Shown here: positions 27,587 through 29,314 of the stretch, in pieces
Numbering within the stretch: position 1 is the first letter of the stretch
How the letters are laid out: the number at the start of each line of letters is the position of its first letter
Origin: a virus
Direction: 5' to 3' (one strand)
DNA length: 29,314 nucleotides
IMG/VR virus record: IMGVR_UViG_3300021962_000465
Coordinates: 1-29,314 of that record
Position numbers and translations under genes: made by a program
Notes under the pieces: model-generated
The model's database searches: none
What the model was told of the DNA's origin: nothing
Seen by the model: the letters and a program-made list of their open reading frames with translations, nothing else

Positions 27587-28075
27587 ATGTGGACAGATGA
27601 AAGAAGGAAACAAGCAAGTGACAGAGCAAAAAAGCGGTGGTCAAATCCTGACTCAAGAAAGAGTCATGGCGAAGCCGTGTCCAAGCCTGCTTGTTGCCCG
27701 TCATGCGGCGAAACGGACATTGCCAAGTTTTATGTTGACAAAAAAGGGCGTCGATCAAATGCTTATTGCAAATCGTGTCACAAAGCACGATGCAAAGAGC
27801 GTTGGCATGTTCGCAGTTGGCTTGATAGATGGTCGTCACGCGCCTATAAATATGGCGTCACGCAACAGTTTCTCCTTGATCTGTACCACAAACAAGAAGG
27901 AAAATGTGCAATATGTGGGGATGAGCCACAAACCGAAAGAGCTTTGCATGTCGATCATTCACATGCAACGCAAAAGGTTCGCGGCCTCCTCTGCCACGGA
28001 TGCAACACTGGCATTGGGGCGCTCAAAGAAGACCCTAAAATTTTTTCAAAAGCAATCAGTTATTTGAAAGGCTGA
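27587..28075 (+). CDS. Endonuclease VII-like HNH endonuclease (162 aa)
   Basis: Residues 100-162 match the recombination endonuclease VII family: Y-H-K-Q-E-G-K-C107-A-I-C110, L-H121-V-D-H-S-H126, G-L-L-C136-H-G-C139-N140, G-x-L-K-E-D-P, and a final helix. The metal-binding and catalytic His/Asn residues are present. An N-terminal region (A-S-D-R-A-K-K-R-W-S-N-P) resembles NUMOD-type DNA-binding motifs, and C37-xx-C40 with C61-xx-C64 forms a zinc site. A Shine-Dalgarno GGAG and its own promoter suggest a free-standing homing endonuclease inserted among tail genes. Confidence 0.85.
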   Translation: MWTDERRKQASDRAKKRWSNPDSRKSHGEAVSKPACCPSCGETDIAKFYVDKKGRRSNAYCKSCHKARCKERWHVRSWLDRWSSRAYKYGVTQQFLLDLYHKQEGKCAICGDEPQTERALHVDHSHATQKVRGLLCHGCNTGIGALKEDPKIFSKAISYLKG

Positions 28076-28081
28076 TAAAAA

Positions 28082-28459
28082 ATGGCAAATCCAAACATCG
28101 TCAATGTCACGACCATCTACGGTAATTCGTCGCAGGTCTCGTTGAGCACCACATCTGCTACATCGTTGGCAAGCAACGCCGCATCAAGTGGCAAGGTGTA
28201 CAAAATCAACTCAATCGTGGTGGCGAACACCAACGGCACAGCCGCCGCGAACATCACGATCAACATCTACTCACAGGCTTCTTTGGGTGGCACGGCATAC
28301 CCAATTGCGTCAACCATCTCGGTTCCCGCAAACGCCACTTTGATCGTCACTGACAAGACCACCACCTTCTATTTGTTGGAAAATCAATCCATCGGTGCAA
28401 CAGCGGGTACAGCGAACTACCTGACCGTGACTGCATCGTGGGAAGAAATCAACAGCTAA
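28082..28459 (+). CDS. Beta-rich tail or decoration protein (125 aa)
   Basis: It opens A-N-P-N-I-V-N-V-T-T-I-Y-G and continues with A-S-S-G-K-V-Y-K-I-N-S-I-V-V-A-N and A-A-N-I-T-I-N-I-Y. The pattern fits a family of small phage virion proteins near fibre genes. It is predicted to be almost all beta. The spacing after the HNH gene is six bases, so it may have followed the fibre gene before the endonuclease arrived. Confidence 0.7.
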   Translation: MANPNIVNVTTIYGNSSQVSLSTTSATSLASNAASSGKVYKINSIVVANTNGTAAANITINIYSQASLGGTAYPIASTISVPANATLIVTDKTTTFYLLENQSIGATAGTANYLTVTASWEEINS

Positions 28460-28468
28460 GGAATAAGC

Positions 28469-29314
28469 ATGTCTCAGCGTTACCTCGGCGGTGTGATTAC
28501 CGCCAACCCTACCACGCCAACATTGACCACTGAGAGTGGCGTGTGGACGCTTGAGCAACAGTTTCAGTATTCCAGCGTTTGGTCACCAAAGATCGTTGGC
28601 AACAGTGTGCGTTTGCGTGCAAGTGCATCTGGCAACTTGAGCAGAACACCTGCAAGCGCAAGCAACCGCAAAACTTGGACTTGGAGTGCGTGGATCAAGC
28701 GCGGAACTTTAGGCACAGCCGCGCAATGGCTCTTCACCTCAGATGCTGGAGGCACAGACCAGAATGAATTTAATCTGGCTTTCACTTCTTCAGACCAGCT
28801 TTCCGTCAGTGGCGCTTTAACGACTTGGAGAATTTCAACCCCCGTTTATCGCGACCCATCTGCGTGGTACCACATTGTTTTGGCTGTAGACACAACACAA
28901 TCAACGGCTAACAATCGCATACGCCTTTATGTGAATGGCGTAGAGGTGACTGCGTTTGGAACACTTAGCAATCCCACGCTAAACGATGACCTTGCAATCA
29001 ATCAGGCATCACAGCACAACATTGGTATTCGCGTAGGAAACACTAGCCCGTTTGACGGCTACCTCGCTGAGGTCAACTTCATCAATGGTCAAGCACTGAC
29101 ACCTTCCAGCTTTGGCGCATTCGACACAAATGGGATTTGGCAACCTCTGCTGTACACAGGCACATACGGCACGAACGGTTTTTATCTGACCTTTGCTGAC
29201 AACAGCGCCGCGACAGCCACCACGCTGGGCAAAGACTACTCAGGCAACGGCAACAACTGGACACCGAACAACATCAGCGTGACCAGTGGGGTGACATACG
29301 ACTGGATGCTAGAC
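28469..29314 (+). CDS. LamG/ConA-like lectin-fold tail protein, partial
   Basis: Open to the right edge (282 residues visible). Residues about 65-215 show a jelly-roll lectin pattern: T-W-S-A-W-I-K-R-G, W-Y-H-I-V-L-A-V-D-T-T, R-I-R-L-Y-V-N-G-V-E-V, D-G-Y-L-A-E-V-N-F-I-N-G-Q-A-L-T-P-S-S-F-G. The following G-F-Y-L-T-F-A-D-N-S...D-Y-S-G-N-G-N-N-W-T motifs are typical of tail proteins in aquatic phages. It probably binds sugars on the host surface or holds fibres together. AAGGA precedes the start. The C-terminal part is missing. Confidence 0.85.
   Translation, partial: MSQRYLGGVITANPTTPTLTTESGVWTLEQQFQYSSVWSPKIVGNSVRLRASASGNLSRTPASASNRKTWTWSAWIKRGTLGTAAQWLFTSDAGGTDQNEFNLAFTSSDQLSVSGALTTWRISTPVYRDPSAWYHIVLAVDTTQSTANNRIRLYVNGVEVTAFGTLSNPTLNDDLAINQASQHNIGIRVGNTSPFDGYLAEVNFINGQALTPSSFGAFDTNGIWQPLLYTGTYGTNGFYLTFADNSAATATTLGKDYSGNGNNWTPNNISVTSGVTYDWMLD

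Noticed and set aside
27564-28067. Alternative frame of 167 codons over the HNH gene
   Set aside because: The frame at 27587-28075 carries all endonuclease VII motifs and a good Shine-Dalgarno; this one has none.
1-29314. tRNA genes
   Set aside because: No cloverleaf-like stretch with a T-loop GTTCRA and matching stems was noticed in the gaps. A tRNA-finding program would settle it.

Overview
The window is a contiguous piece of a tailed double-stranded DNA phage (Caudoviricetes). The evidence is a complete packaging and morphogenesis series: small and large terminase, portal, GroES-like co-chaperonin, scaffold, decoration protein, major capsid protein, head-tail adaptors, fibre-type proteins and a lectin-fold tail protein cut by the right edge. 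Adaptor proteins lead directly into fibre-like genes, with no tape-measure, sheath or tail-tube gene in between, which suggests a short-tailed (podovirus-like) virion. The host is not shown directly. Bacterial sigma-70-type promoters and Shine-Dalgarno sites are clear, and the protein families recall aquatic Gram-negative phages, perhaps of freshwater Betaproteobacteria; that is inference. No tRNA, rRNA, CRISPR array, integrase, polymerase or complete insertion sequence was seen. Replication and most lysis genes must lie outside.

Region 1 (1-2955, minus strand) is a compact leftward operon of fourteen small genes, the last cut by the left edge. Nearly every junction is a 4-base ATGA stop/start overlap, and one promoter near 3000 precedes the series. 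It encodes a winged-helix protein, a membrane-anchored protein, and a run of tiny Cys-rich (probably zinc-binding) proteins. Region 2 (2956-3462) is a divergent control region with direct and inverted repeats, a T-tract and a strong palindrome.

Region 3 (3463-4761, plus) holds a small conserved gene, the small terminase and a PD-(D/E)XK nuclease. Region 4 (4762-9530, plus) is an accessory island that separates the two terminase subunits by about 5.5 kb. Most of its genes sit behind a repeated regulatory cassette: an AATCAATTRGAC-type -35 region, a 17-bp spacer, a TANAAT-like -10, often a hairpin, and then an identical ribosome-binding leader AGAAAGGATAGAG. The same leader also starts the leftward operon. 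The island includes a DUF932 protein, a DpnD/PcfM-like protein, a 21-residue membrane peptide and several uncharacterised families. Its gaps are full of hairpins and short duplicated elements. Region 5 (9531-9872) is non-coding, G/C-tract rich, and carries a second copy of a G-rich element from the island.

Region 6 (9873-29314, plus) is the late region: large terminase, a 1137-residue protein with a lysozyme-like transglycosylase domain and an HExxH motif, portal, co-chaperonin, scaffold, decoration protein and capsid, closed by a strong terminator at about 21060. Then come small structural proteins, connector proteins (one with an inserted beta domain), a duplicated structural gene pair, a repeat protein, a fibre, an endonuclease VII-like HNH gene with its own promoter inserted among the tail genes, and a lectin-like tail protein. 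The most notable points are the promoter-leader cassette array between the terminase genes, the ATGA-coupled micro-gene operon, the phage GroES with a coiled-coil extension, and the transglycosylase/HExxH protein.
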